This document shows, in pieces, positions 22,261-34,954 of a DNA stretch of 64,000 bases. The DNA is taken from NCBI GenBank assembly GCA_013146195.2, contig CM028381.1, positions 61,386,744 through 61,450,743 of the forward strand, read 5' to 3'. Within the stretch, counting starts at the first letter, position 1. Each line of letters begins with the position of its first letter. Both the position numbers and the translations under genes were made by a program. The stretch is from Codonopsis lanceolata (lineage: Eukaryota > Streptophyta > Magnoliopsida > Asterales > Campanulaceae). The notes beneath the pieces were generated by a model. That model did no database searches. It saw only the letters and a list, made by a program, of their open reading frames with translations, and was not told the DNA's origin.

Positions 22261-24108
22261 ACCGTTTAAGGTAAGAGACTTGTAAAATTTTCCAAAATTG
22301 CTATCTCATAGTGGGCCCTTTGATGACTCATCTTGGAATTATGTGCCGGAGACTTGTGCGATATCTCCTATCAAGTCTATGCTGAGTGAGAGAAAATAAT
22401 ATAATTTCTTTGTTCCTTCCTTGCCGAGTACATGAGAGAGAGAGAAGGATTGTGACACGGTAGATTTACGGTTCGACTAGAGAATTATTTAGGGTCACTC
22501 ATTTTTTATTAGTGGATATTATCTTTTTTGGAGGTTAGTGAGACTAGAGAATTATTTAGGGTCACTCATTTTTTATGAATATATTAGTTTTATTATGTAT
22601 TTGTTCATATAATATCAATATTTGATTCATATTTTTGTTATTGAAATATGTTTATTGTTATTGATAAATTTTTGGTATTGATTTGATATTGAAATTATTC
22701 TATGTTAATAATCAGTATGATTTCTTGAAAAATTACTGTTTAAATCAATCTGATCGGATAATTGATTTTTTGAGATAATTTAGTGATATTAATAAGTAGA
22801 ACGGTCATGGAACAATGGTTGCAAACCAACTGAGTTGTCTAAAGGTAGGAAATAATAGAATTGCAGAATTGCAAATTGGTCCTCACAGTTTAGGAATTTT
22901 CGGAATAACCTTTCTAAATTTTAAGAAAATGTTACTAATTTTAATAGATCATATATTATTCATTTTAAATCGGAATTAAGTGATTCAAAAGCCTAAATTA
23001 GTTATTTTTAAGAGCACTATCTAATGGACTTAGTTTCATAATTATATTCTATGTTTATTTTTAATATTGCAGATTATACTTATAATGATAATAGTTAATG
23101 TTCATTGTTGAAAGTATACCACTTAAAGTTGGTTCTTAAATCATTTCATTGTGTTATATGCTTAAATCGAGGTGTGTTAGCTTTTTGGGTATTTGGATTG
23201 TCTCGTAATTGAGGTAAGGATTCTTGTCAACGTAGTTACCATTCGATTCTTGTTATTCGAAACCTTTGAAATATATTGTTCTTATCAAGTTTGGATTTGA
23301 ACTTATTATTGTTTCTTCGTTGTTCACCTCATTTGGAATAAATTATATTTGTTTTGTTACTCCACTATAAACACTTTAAGTTTTTACTATGTTACGACTT
23401 GATAGCGTCACAAGTTGACTGCTCCATCATCGGTTATTGGTAATTGTATTTGCGACTTTTGGTCAAAGTGGCATTTGCAGTGGCACTTTGATGTTTGAGT
23501 CATTTGTTTTACAGGTATGACCATTTGGCTGGCTCAAGTGTTATGAAATTTGTTTTGATATCATTGTTTATCGTTATTATTCATCCACTCTTCCATCGAG
23601 AGATATGATTGTTTGGTTTTGTTTCACATCTATTGTTATAAAATTGATAAAACTACTTCAATATACCTTCGATACACTGTCACATCCTTTAATGTTGGCA
23701 GGTTCCTTACTGGACAATTTGTGCTCACCCTTTTTCTTTTCTTCCATCCAAGTGATTGTAGGAGGGAAGCTTGGTGTATGGTTTGGGTTTTGCAGTTAGA
23801 AGTTGTATAGTGATGCATGAGTTAGCTTACCTTTGGACATTGTATTTTTGTTTATTTGTATAGTATATAGTATAAGGTTTTTGGAGGTTTGTGATTTTTC
23901 GAGTTATCAATGGACTCTTTGGGTTTGTTTTGTATCTAGAGGATAGTTGCTCTGATGTACTCGTACATAGTTGTATACATATATGGTATTTTGGTCTATT
24001 CTGACGGGAACATTTTCATGAATTTGACTTTTGCTTTAGATTTGTGTTCGGTTTTGTTCTTCACCTCTCATGAGGTATACAATCACGATCTTCGGGGCGT
24101 GACAACAT
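22261..24108 (+). other. Non-coding; right end resembles a gypsy LTR terminus
   Basis: A roughly 36-bp direct repeat (GACTAGAGAATTATTTAGGG core) lies at about 22477-22512 and 22541-22576. The right end reads CTTCGGGGCGTGACA at 24090-24104, a typical gypsy LTR end, and no primer site follows, so this could be a solo LTR. The start was not found. The segment about 23160-24104 has LTR-like composition and no gene. Confidence 0.35.
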
Positions 24109-24381
24109 ATATACGATATCTAACCAGCAAAGGGTATTCTTATTTTTGGCGATCTCACTTCCCCCCAAGCTCCCTCCACCCGCCTCCCTCTCTTAGCTCA
24201 CTCCAAAAAACCCCTAAAAAATAAATACTTCCTTCTTTTAACCTTTGCAAATCTTAGAAACCATTGTTGAAGCCTTGCTTTTGAGGGACACTTAGAGAAA
24301 ACACTTACTACAATTTTATCTCAGTAAGTTTGTTCTTCATTTGAAATCAAAGTCTTCAATTCCTTGAGCTAAAAACACTAC
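24109..24381. other. Short spacer before the Athila-like LTR
   Basis: CT-rich then AT-rich sequence with no gene. It separates the gypsy-like LTR end from the Athila-like LTR end at 24382. Confidence 0.4.
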
Positions 24382-27300
24382 TGATCGATTTTTTAATTAA
24401 TATTTTTCCTTACAAGTGGACAAGACTATTATAGAATAGTATTGGAAGCAAGGGTCGAACCCACAGAGAAAGTGATCACGAACAATGCAATTTATTGATA
24501 GCAAATTATTAATCTAAAGGGGTTTTTATGTTTATTTCTATTCTAAACTACTATTTATATTTAGATGTTTAACTAATTAGCAGTAATTACAAATATGAAG
24601 ATCTTATGGTGGGTGGCAATCTAGGATTCTGGGTTTCACTTGTATCTCCTTTATGTTTAATTCATACTATTTATCATTCAATGTCTTGAGTTCGTTCACT
24701 AAAGATAGATATAGTCTGTTGAACAATTGGTTCAGCCTCTATCCCCGCAAAATTCATCCATTCTATATCCTAAGCACAAAAATTGTCAATCTAGCTGTCA
24801 CCTAGATTTATGATCTATTTGTCACCTAGATCATGTATGAACCTGGTCCTAACTTATCACTCTCGTGCATCGATAGGTCCAATTTATTGTGTTGGTGAGC
24901 CGATTATGCGACATATGCACATTGGTCATGCAGTTATCCGCACCTCTAGGCCTTTATTATTTGCGATTACATTCATTTGTTCAAAGCAAAATAATATAGG
25001 GGTTGATAAACAACACAATCAACAAGCATCGAATGAACATATATAAGAATCAAATCATAAATTTGATACAAGTTACCTCCCACCTCCTAGATTATGGATA
25101 AGTTAGTTCATCATAGACAATGAACAGCACATGGAGATGATCGGATACATGATTTGATCTTCAATACTTGAAATTACACGAACTAACTATGTTATACAAT
25201 CTAAAAAATACCTAAAATCTACTAAAGAGAGCTTCCATTCTTTCTTAATTTTTCCTTTTTGGCCCTTCTTGAAATTTGCACTTAAAACCCTGGAGTTTCG
25301 CATATTTTCACTAATAACCCTGAAACTTACAAAACTCACTGAAAACATGTATTAGTAGCCAAAAGCCTCGTGAAATAGCATAATTTAAGTCATAGAAGTA
25401 TATAAAATCGACGTATAAAATACATCGATCAAATACCCCAAAACTTAAACTTTGCTCGTCCCGAGTAAACAATAAACATATAAATACAAAAGCATATAAC
25501 TAACAAAAATTAAAATCTTTTTTGAGGGTGACACTATTTACACTCCTCTATAAACCCACAAACTCAAGGAGACTCTTTCGAGTGACTCGACTATGCAGAT
25601 AAATACAAAAACGAATTAAAATTAAATTACAAATAAAACATAAAATCTTTTTGGTTTCAACCTCAAGTTATAAGTGTTTGGTATGCAAGTAATCTCAGTT
25701 CGATGCTCACCACATATATAGGCTTAGTCATATAAAACCAACAGATCTTTTCTTAAAACTGCTACTACTTTTAATTTTCTCCGTGTGTGTGTGATCACCA
25801 GTCTTAGAGAATATCTCAACTAAAACAGTTTTAGTAAGCTAAACACCACATTCATATGAAAATCAAAGTTTAAGAGAAAATCATGCATTAAGAATTATGA
25901 GAGCTACCATCCAACCTTGGTCAGTTACAGACATAAAGGTCCCAAGGATTTAAAAGACTTATACATCCATCCCATGCACTTCTATGTATGACATACAATG
26001 CTCTCCTATCCCAATGACTTATAATAGCTAAGATTATGCTAACACAGTGAGCTTTAGGGTGAATAATAATGAACATGAAGTGTGTGATCAATTTCATATG
26101 ACTCACTTGACAGTTAAAACAACATAAGCATTGGCAAGAAGATCATTAGGTCTTTATTTAGCTTGTAATGTAAGGCCAATGTGAGGGGGATATGAAGGAA
26201 AGGATTAGGAATTCAAAGTGAGAGAGTAAGATTACCCTTTTATCCCTCATACTTCCAAGCAAAATGAAGTTTTCCCTATTTAGGCTAGGACCTACAAAGA
26301 GCACAAGTGGAGGGGTGCTTTTTGTTACTTTTCAGTTTTCTTCTTCCCCCCCCAAAAGAAAACTTGTTTTGGGCAATATATATTTCTAAAAATATCACAT
26401 CATTCTTATCAACATGATTTTTCTGACATATTTTTCTCTTGAGAGCTATACTTCCATTTGAATCTTTGTTACACTCTTCTTCTTCCGTTTCATTTTTCGT
26501 CATATATTTTTTTTTACGACGACGGAAAGAAGAAGTCTTCCGAAAAATAGCCTAACTGAAAAGAAGTGGTCCTCCAAAAATTCAATTTCCCCACCCACAT
26601 CCTACTCTCTCCAAGGGTAGGCTAGAAGTGTATAGGCTTTTAGGGTTAAGTTAATGTGGGTACTAGAAACGATGGCGAATGGGGGGTTTAAATAGTGTGC
26701 TTAGCACACTCCATTCTTTTTCATTAGGCTCAACGGGGACACTAGGGATATTTTTAGTATAGGTCAGGGAATATTTAGGCTCTAACGATCCAAAGATGAC
26801 CTAAGTCATTTCTTAATGCCAAATGCTCATGTAGTTTTTAAAGCAAGTAAGACAACACAAAATATCATATCAACTATGGGAATTGGGGGTTGAATGTTTA
26901 GCATCACTGGATTTTACATAAGCATTCGCTAAGACAGATGGTAGGGACAATTGAGACTAACATGCAGACACGGTTCGAAAGTGTGCTTGAGATATATAAA
27001 TGAGAAAAATCCAAGGGATCTAACTATCATGCAATTGACCCTAAGTCATAGTTTAATACAACAATTATGTTCGAATGGCTATGCATCATATTCTTGTGCA
27101 TATCTAGTTGTAATGAAGTAGGTGTTATAAACTTTATAAAACTATTCTAATTAATCCATAATTATGACTGGTGTGGGTGCATGAAGAATTTGAAGAAAAG
27201 TAAAAGTTTCGCAAAATTAAGTAAATTCCAGAGGGATCTACGGACTAATTATGCGGTTCATTGCATTAACTCCTCATTGACTACGACTAGCATTACCACA
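24382..27300 (-). mobile_element. 3' LTR of an Athila-like gypsy element
   Basis: On the minus strand the proposed LTR starts TGTGGTAATG at 27300, just after CAAGTTTAGG (a degraded polypurine tract like the AAGTTTGGGGG seen in Athila elements). It ends AATCGATCA at 24382. The sequence near the end (GGGTTCGACCCTTGC at about 24448-24462, minus) is a familiar Athila LTR motif. Length is about 2.9 kb. Ends are TG...CA, but no target duplication can be checked because the 5' half of the element is absent. Confidence 0.5.
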
Positions 27301-27692
27301 CCTAAACTTGAGGATGAAAATTTTGAAAGTTTTTATTTTTTATTTTTTTTATATTTCTTTAAGAAATTTGGAGATGATGACGATGACTCTTTTGTTAGGA
27401 CCCTAAAGGTCCTACCTATTATAGTATTCTGGTCATGCCAACAACTCCGAAAATAAGAAAAAATTAAAAACAGGAAAATAGGGTGAAGATTTAAATGGTC
27501 ATCGTATAAAGAAATTAATCTTCACCCTAAAAACATAGCCTAACTCCATTCCTCATTAGGCTAGGACCTGCTAGGACTTTAAGTTTAAAATCCCCCCCCC
27601 CAAACTTAATTTCTATTTTGTCCTCAAAATAGAGGAACATATGAGTGGATTGATGGGGTAGGACAAATATCAAAAGGAGATAGCGGGTCCAC
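27301..27692 (-). other. 3' non-coding region of the Athila-like element
   Basis: It lies between the env-position frame and the LTR. It contains AAATTAAGTTTGGGGGGGGGG on the minus strand (27588-27608), a strong polypurine-like run preceded by TTTGAGGACAAAAT, as in Athila elements. This could be the true polypurine tract, in which case the LTR would start near 27590. Confidence 0.5.
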
Positions 27693-28640
27693 CTAACGAA
27701 AGAGGATGGGCCTCGACTCACGGTGAGTCGGGCGAAATAACGAATGAGGATGTAACTCGGAGATCGTGCCAGGAGGCAGCCCATAATAATTTGAGACATT
27801 TTGTCCCACAGTGTTAAACGAACCAAACAACCTCTCTTGGTCGGCACGAATTTGTGCCAACTGTTGAGTTGCCATCTGGCCTTCTAAGGCAACCTCTTCT
27901 AGCCTATTGGAGATCCCAACGAGCGGGTCTTCCTCTTCCTCTTCGGGTTCCTCTTCTTGAGGAACCCTCACTCTCGGCTGCTGGTGATGTTCAAACAAAA
28001 TGGCCCTAGTAATGGCCGGACCAGCCTTCAGCCTCTCCGCGTATTTGGGCAGTCTCACGCATGCCCCCCTACACAACTCGGTAATCAAATGCGGGAACGC
28101 GAACCCCGCATTCGTCATACCTCTAATAAGGGTCTTGATTTGGCCGTTGATCAAACGGCCAACATCAGCAGACCCACCGGACATAATGGTGTAGGTCAAG
28201 ACAGCCCTCTTCCAAGTCACGTAAGAAATTAAAGAGGGTGATAGTGTTACTTGTTTGCAGCCTAGATGGAGAGTGTGCAGCCTGAGTGTGAGCTTGATCG
28301 GCGTCGGCAACAGAAAGTCTTCTTCTTCTTCTTCTTCAAAAACATCAACCTTGATGGGGTTCAATGGTTGATGTGAGGGAGGTAAAGGATGAAGAATGAT
28401 GAAGGAGGAGAGAGTATCTTGGAGTGTATGCCGGAATTTGAGCTGGTCTGCCGGAATTTGAGAGGCTGGGCGGTGCTGCTGCTGTTTTGCTTGAAGAGGG
28501 AGAAAGTTCTGGGTGAATTCCAATTGAAAAACCCGGCAGGCTTTATATATAGGGACCTTGCGGTCGCAGTGCCGCCACACTTCCGCAAGGTGGGCGATCA
28601 AAATGGTTGGTCTTTGTGGATTCCCACGTGCCTCTGACAC
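27693..28640 (-). CDS. Athila env-position ORF ('plant transposon protein' type), 315 aa
   Basis: An uninterrupted 315-codon frame lies between pol and the 3' LTR, the position of the third ORF of Athila-group elements. The recognisable part is residues about 139-215: ISYVTWKRAVLTYTIMSGGS, DVGRLINGQIKTLIRG, FAFPHLITELCRGACV. This resembles the 'putative plant transposon protein' domain often found there. An acidic run (EEEEEED) follows near 106 and another near 230. No signal peptide or clear membrane segment is present, so an envelope role is not supported. A TATA box lies within the first 32 codons, so the start at 28640 may not be used, and residues before about 100 may be untranslated leader. 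Function is unknown. Confidence 0.65.
   Translation of the reverse strand: MSEARGNPQRPTILIAHLAEVWRHCDRKVPIYKACRVFQLEFTQNFLPLQAKQQQHRPASQIPADQLKFRHTLQDTLSSFIILHPLPPSHQPLNPIKVDVFEEEEEEDFLLPTPIKLTLRLHTLHLGCKQVTLSPSLISYVTWKRAVLTYTIMSGGSADVGRLINGQIKTLIRGMTNAGFAFPHLITELCRGACVRLPKYAERLKAGPAITRAILFEHHQQPRVRVPQEEEPEEEEEDPLVGISNRLEEVALEGQMATQQLAQIRADQERLFGSFNTVGQNVSNYYGLPPGTISELHPHSLFRPTHRESRPILFR
28541..28553 (-). promoter_or_regulatory. Internal TATA box upstream of the env-position ORF
   Basis: On the minus strand CCCTATATATAAAGCC is followed by a CT/CA-rich stretch (ACTTTCTCCCTCTTCAAGC at about 28485-28503) like a plant leader. It precedes the conserved part of the third ORF and suggests an internal promoter independent of the LTR. 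Confidence 0.5.
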
Positions 28641-29047
28641 GCAATCGCATTTACTGGGGGCCTTGCGGTCGCAAGGTCCTTCACATCTTGCTTCCGCAAT
28701 GTGTCCAGAATTTCTCCTTCTTGTTTTCTTTTCTCAGCCTTTCAACAGCTTTGCAATTTAGCCCTTCTGTTAACTTCCGTTATGTTTTGTATCTTTCCTG
28801 TATGTAAAAACTAAACAAAAACTCTACACTAAAAATTATTAGTAACATATAAATACAACACTAAGATGTTTTTCTCCCCCAAACTTGAATTTTGGCATAT
28901 TTAATTAAAAATTAAATGTCTAAAAATTAAATTTAACGGAGAAAAACATATTTAAACTAACTATAAAAGCAAATAACATTCAAAATAGTGGGTTGCCTCC
29001 CACTTAGCGCCTTTGTTTAACGTCTTTGGCTCGACCAAACTGCAAGC
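28641..29047 (-). other. Spacer between pol and env-position ORF
   Basis: Non-coding on both strands. It contains CAAGTTTGGGGGAGAAAAAC on the minus strand (about 28867-28886), a purine-rich tract, and repeated GACCTTGCG / CTTGCGGTCGC motifs at about 28554-28566 and 28661-28674 near the internal promoter. Confidence 0.5.
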
Positions 29048-31862
29048 CTAATCTCGGGGTGGTTCATTGTCAGCCAAACGAATTAACTCAATTGTTCGTT
29101 CAACTGACATCGGCTCTAAATATGGCTTGAGTCGGTGTCCATTAACTTTGAAGACTTCATTATTTTTAGGGTTTTGAATATCAACGGCTCCATGAGGATA
29201 AATTCGTACAATTATAAAGGGACCAGACCATTTAGATTTTAATTTTCCGGGGAATAACCTTAATCTAGAATTAAAAAGTAATACTTTCATACATGGATGA
29301 AACATTTTATTGGCTAACCCCATGTCATGATATTTCTTGGTCTTTTCTTTATATGTCTTAGCATTCTCATACGAATTCAACCTATGTTCTTCTAACTCAT
29401 TTAACTGAAATAATCTTTCTTCTCCAGCCAAAGTTAAATCTAAATTCAATTCTTTAACCGCCCAATATGCTTTATGCTCAATTTCAACTGGTAAATGGCA
29501 AGCTTTGCCATACACCATTCTATATGGACTCATTCCTATGGGGGTTTTAAAAGCAGTTCGGTATGCCCATAAAGCATCCTTAAGTTTAGATTCCCAATCT
29601 TTACGATTAGGCCTAACCGTCTTTTCTAATACTGCTTTTATTTGTCTATTGCTAACTTCTACTTGGCCAGATGTTTGAGGATGATAAGGTGTAGCTAACT
29701 TGTGAGTTACACCATGCTTTCTAAGAACATTATTCAACAACTTATTGGTAAAATGGGTTCCTTGGTCACTTATTATGGCCTTAGGTACTCCATACCTAGC
29801 AAACAAATCTTCTACAAATTTAACCACTGTTTTTCCATCATTAGTCTTGGTTGCGACTGCTTCAATCCATTTAGAAACATAATCAACTGCTACTAGAATA
29901 TACTCACAATTATTTGACACAGGAAAGGGACCCATGAAATCAATACCCCAAACATCAAAAATTTCAACAACTAAATTTATATGCAAGGGCATTTCATTTC
30001 TCTTTCCTATTCCACCTCTTCTTTGACACTTATCACATGTCCTATAAAACAATTCACAATCTCTAAAAACAGTAGACCAATATAAACCTGATTGCAAAAT
30101 TTTCCTAGCAGTCTTGTTTCCACTAAAATGACCTCCACAAGAGTATCCATGGCAGAATTCCATAATACCTTGTTGGTCTTTTTCTAGAATACATCTTCTT
30201 ATTAAAGAATCAGAACAAATTTTGTATAAATGAGGTGCTTCCCAAAAATAATTTTTAGTTTCCGCCAAAAATTTCTTCTTTTCATAATGATCAAAATCCG
30301 GATTAATGATATCAGACACATAGTAGTTGATAAAATCAGCATACCAAGGGTCAGAATCTTTAATGGCCAAGAGTTGTTCATCTGGAAAATTGTCATTTAT
30401 GGGGACAGGATCATCAAGAAATTGACGTTCAAGCAAGGGTGAAAATTCTAACCTAGACAAGTGGTTGGCTACGACATTTTCAGTTCCCTTTTTATCTTTG
30501 ATAGTAATGTCAAATTCATGTAACAATAACATCCATCTAATTAATCTTGGTTTAGCATCTTTCTTACTTAACAGATATTTCAATGCAGAATGATCAGAAA
30601 AAATTATCACCTTTGATCCTAACAGATATGATCTAAATTTTTCTAAAGCATATTCTACTGCTAAAAATTCCTTTTCAGTAGTTGTATAATTCAATTGTGC
30701 ATCATTTAGAGTTCTACTAGCATAATGGATCACATGAGGTTTTCTATCTACCCTTTGTCCTAACACGGTTCCAATTGCAAAATCTGATGCACCACACATG
30801 ATTTCAAAAGGAAGTGACCAATCAGGGCCGGATAAAATAAGGGCAGTAGTTAGTTTTTCTTTTAATAAATTAAAAGCTTCTAAACATTCTTTATCAAAAA
30901 TAAATTATGTATCTTTTGCTAGCAAATTACATAGAGGTTTACAGATTTTGGAAAAATCTTTTATAAATCTTCGGTAAAAACCAGCATGACCAAGAAAACT
31001 TCTAACACCTTTAACTGAAGTGGGAGGGGGTAATTGTGAAATAACTTCAATTTTAGCTTTATCAACTTCAATGTCTTTATTGGAAACAACATGCCCTAAG
31101 ACAATTTCATGTTTGACCATGAAGTGACTTTTCTCCCAACTTAAAGTTAAATTAGTTTCACAACATCTTTTTAGAACTGATGTAAGGTTTTCTAAGCAAT
31201 GATCAAAAGAATTTCCAAAAACTAAAAAATTGTCCATAAAAACTTCTACGCATCTTTCAACTAAATCTGAAAATATAGCAATCATGCATCTTTTAAAAGT
31301 AGCTGGTGCATTACATAATCCAAAAGACATTCTCCTAAAAGCAAAAGTACCGAAGGGACATGTAAAAGTTGTTTTCTCTTGGTCTTCGGGAGCAACAGGG
31401 ATTTGATTGTAACCAGAAAAACCATCAAGAAAGCAATAATATTCGTGACCGGCTAGTCTTTCAAGGATTTGGTCAATAAATGGCAAAGGAAAGTGGTCTT
31501 TCCTAGTTGCCGCATTAAGTTTTCTCAAATCAATGCACATTCTATAACCAGTTATTGTTCTTGTAGGGACTAATTCATCTTTCTCATTTTTAACAACTGT
31601 AATTCCTGACTTTTTAGGAACTACTTGGACATGACTAACCCATTTACTATCTGATATAGGGTAAATTATACCCGCATCTAAGAGCTTAAGAACTTCTTTT
31701 CTTACGGCTTCTTGCATGTGTGGGTTAAGTCTTCTTTGCCTTTCTCTTGAAGGTTTACTACCTTCTTCTAGATGTATTTTATGCATGCACATAGATGGAC
31801 TAATGCCTTTTAAATCAGCTAGGGACCATCCTAAAGCTTCTCTATGTGTCCATAAAACTTTT
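29048..31862 (-). pseudogene. pol: Athila-like pol: RT, RNase H, integrase
   Basis: One minus-strand frame is open from 31862 to 29048 except for a TAA at 30905-30907. RT begins ALGWSLADLKGISPSMCMHK and includes CIDLRKLNAATRKDHFPLPF and FGLCNAPATF. The active-site motif reads FMDNFLVFG instead of FMDDF, so one catalytic Asp is lost. RNase H follows (MCGASDFAIGTVLGQ, TTEKEFLAVEYAL, FSDHSALKYLL). Integrase has the H2C2 zinc region (CHGYSCGGHF...CDKCQ) and a complete D,D,E triad (WGIDFMGPF, ISDQGTHFTN, SGQVEVSNRQIK). Gag, protease and the first RT residues are missing because a chromovirus LTR begins at 31863. The near-intact frame indicates fairly recent activity; the stop, the DN change and the truncation make this copy dead. 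Confidence 0.93.
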
Positions 31863-34697
31863 TGTAACGCCCCATATTCTTGCATGTGCATTGTATGCTT
31901 GTCTTCTTGATTTCTTGTTGATTGTGAGCATGTTTACCTAGTTTACAAACGTCTTAGAATCATTCATAAGTCATTCTTGAAGTTCTTAACATGTTTAGAA
32001 TCGCGTACGCTTGTTTGTTGAATCGCCGGTTCGATCGTTTTGATTTTGGCCTTAGCGATTTCCCCCTCGTTGCTCGTATTGCCTCTATTTCGTCGTACGA
32101 AGTGTTCGTTGAGTTCTTGACTTTATATTCAGGTATTAACCATGTTTAAACAAGTCTTTTTCATGTCCAATTATCCTAGTTTGAATGGTGTTTGATTGTA
32201 GTTTGATTCGTTGATCATTCGTCGCGTGGTTCGCGCCTTGTTCTACCTTGTTCCGGTTGTTGTTCGGGTGCGTTTCCGACTCGTTTTGAGTAGGGTTAGA
32301 CCTTAGAATGATTGCCCATAAGTTTGGGATCATTTGGGACAAGTTTAGACCAAGTTTTGGAGGTTCAGGAGCCGAGGCGCCCGCCTGGCACCTTGTGAGG
32401 CGCCCGCCTCAAATGCAGGGAGCAATTTCAAGTGAGCTGAACATGGAGACAGCCTCAGTACATGAGGCGCCCGCCTGGGCATCATTGAGGCGCCCGCCTC
32501 AACCCCTGGATATGGAATTACGGGATTTTCCCCTGTTTTGAGTTGTGACGTGAAATGCCTATCCTACCCTCATTAAACCCCCTCTAAACCCTTCCTAACC
32601 ACCCATACTTAGTCCTAATCATGTCCTAACACTAATTAGAAGTTAATCTAGGTTGGATTAGTGCTTGTTAACTCCCTAATCTCCACTAATTGCACTTGAG
32701 AAATTCCTCTTGTACCCTTCTCAATTGGGAGGTATATATACCCAAGCCTTAGCCAAAATTCAGTAAGTCTCTCATTTATTCACCTTCATCCTACAATTTA
32801 GAGAGAGAGTGAGTTGGGGGTTTGAGTTTTGAGCCCTAGCTTCATCTTCTTCCTTCGATCTACAAAGATTCCACCGTTCGATTGCCGCCAAACTTCGGAT
32901 TCTTGACGGGTACGACGAGAGGAACGACTTCACCGTTTAGATTTTGATTCTCTTGAGTTTTCACTCAAGCTAGGTAAGTTACTCTTCTTCTTTTTAGTTC
33001 TCATTGACCCTAAGGAAACAAAGTTTATGATGTATGAGGTCAATGAGGACACATAATTGCTTCCTATGCTTTCCATTTGAATTTTAAATGTATGATTTTG
33101 CTAGGAGCATGTCTAGGTGGATTTCTTGCCTTTGGGAGTTTAAATTAATCTTTCATCATGTTAATTGAGGTTTTGAACATGTTAGAAATATGTGTTATGT
33201 TTGTTGATGGAAGTATTGTTGTTATTTGGGAATGCCCTAAATTATGCCTATGAGATATGTGTGAAAGTTGTTATGTGTTGTATCCTTCATATTGGACTAT
33301 ATAAGGAACATGAATTACATTGAAATGTTTTGGGTAAGTTTATATCCTTGATTGAACTTAGAAGTGACCTAGGTTGGGTTATGAAGCACATAGCTTCAAT
33401 TTCCCCGAAATTGGGAATTTAGAGGAAAGACTCAACGGAGTCGACTCTAGGGAAGATTTGAACATGTTGAACTCTAGTTTCAATCCCTACGAAGTTTGAA
33501 CACCGTTTGATTTGGTTTACTCAAGTATGAGCTTGGTTTAATTGTTTATAACAAGTTGTTATGAAAGGTTGGTTTTTGTGCAATTTATTGCCTTGATATG
33601 TTTTATGGTAGAGATTCATACCCTACTTGGTTGGTCGAGTTCGCTCTTGTCGAATTCGATCCTTGATTGGTTTAAGTCAAGTAAATATCTACTTGTGCAT
33701 CACATTGAGTCCAGCTGGCATTATTTGGTTTGTTTATTAAGTCAGGGTGGGACGATGCATCGCCTTCACGAATTATGGGATTCGTGCTCGCTATGGATCG
33801 CCGCACCTGGGACCTCACACACACCTCCATCCATGGCAAATGGGAAGTAGCCCCGCCGTATCAATAAGTGCCGCATTGGCTTGCTATCTAGATCGAGTGG
33901 TACTTGATGAAAGTCGATGCAATCACAGAGCATCGATGTTGCACGATAAAGTATAATAAAGGTTATTGCAGGAGCTACGAAGCGGCCGTGACTATATCAT
34001 ATCCTACTTGTATGATTTATTTTACGCACTTATGTGAACAACGTGCTAAATGCCATATGATGATTATATGCCATAATTGTGATAAATGTCATGATATAAC
34101 ATGAACATGCATACTTTGGTAACTTACTAAGTCTTTCGACTTACCCTATTTGTTTGCTTTGTTTTCCTTAGATCAAAGCCGAGGAGACGTCCCACGCTAG
34201 ACTCGCTTATTCGCTTGGCCGTTTGTGAGCAAGGTTGCTCCTTTGGACTTTCACTAGTTAATCTTTTATTTTGGAAAGGACGTTGGGAAGCAAGTCATGT
34301 AGACTTGGCTTGGGATTTGTTGTTGTAGTAACTTAAATATTTGACACTTGTAATCTTTTGGTATGCCGACTTATATGTCGCGCTTGTTTATATGTTGATG
34401 GTTCATCACAGTTTCTTCCGCTAAAGTTTGTTTAAAGTATTATTATTGTTGTTGTCTCCGGCATGTTGTGGCCGTTGAGGTTTTATAAGCATGTGTTAAT
34501 TGTAGGAGTAGTTGTTGGGTTCCGGCTGTAACGTCGCCGATGACTTGTTTAATTTAAGTTGTTTTTCCGGCCAAGTGTAGCCGAGTTGTTATTCGTATGC
34601 AATGTTGCGCCACAGGAATTTTGTAATCTACTTGCGCATGCTTGTGTGTTTAACTTGATTATTTGGACGGCGCGATTCGGGATCTCGCATTGGGGTC
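31863..34697 (+). repeat. 5' LTR of the chromovirus
   Basis: About 2835 bp. It is nearly collinear with 39366-42222, with only a few differences over 33000-33540 against 40505-41045 by eye. A TATA box GGTATATATACCC lies at about 32730-32742. Direct GAGGCGCCCGCCT repeats occur at 32390-32410 and 32465-32500. The last roughly 20 bp of the LTR (CGGGTCGGGTCGTCACA in the 3' copy) are missing here. Confidence 0.88.
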
Positions 34698-34699
34698 AC

Positions 34700-34722
34700 G
34701 TTGGTTCGAGCTATAGGTTAGG
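34700..34722 (+). promoter_or_regulatory. Altered primer-binding site
   Basis: GTTGGTTCGAGCTATAGG directly follows the truncated LTR end. Compared with the normal TTGGTATCAGAGCT, the bases ATCA are replaced by TC, so the tRNA-Met pairing would be weak. Confidence 0.45.
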
Positions 34723-34954
34723 CGTCGGCCGAGATAGGTTCCATGGCCTAGGTGGGTTGGTTATTTGTGTGATGATTCTAACGTCGAGTGAATTCTTGTA
34801 GGGGTTCGATGGATAACCATAGGAATGGAAATGGCCGCCAGGCCGCGGTAGAGGTAGGCCCGAGAGAGAGTTGAGGTCTGCCGCCGCGAATCCGGTGGGT
34901 CGGATATGGCGTAGTTACACCGTAGGTTGATGGCTTTTCCGGGCAGGCCAGGGA

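Noticed and set aside
27957..28807. Plus-strand frames opposite the Athila third ORF
   Set aside because: Shadow frames of the minus-strand reading frame and its GC-rich leader.
29702..30442. Plus-strand frames across the Athila integrase
   Set aside because: Antisense shadows of an unambiguous pol reading frame.
33542..34104. Frames within the chromovirus LTRs (also at 41077-41615)
   Set aside because: They recur in both LTRs, lie in non-coding terminal repeats and have no domain.
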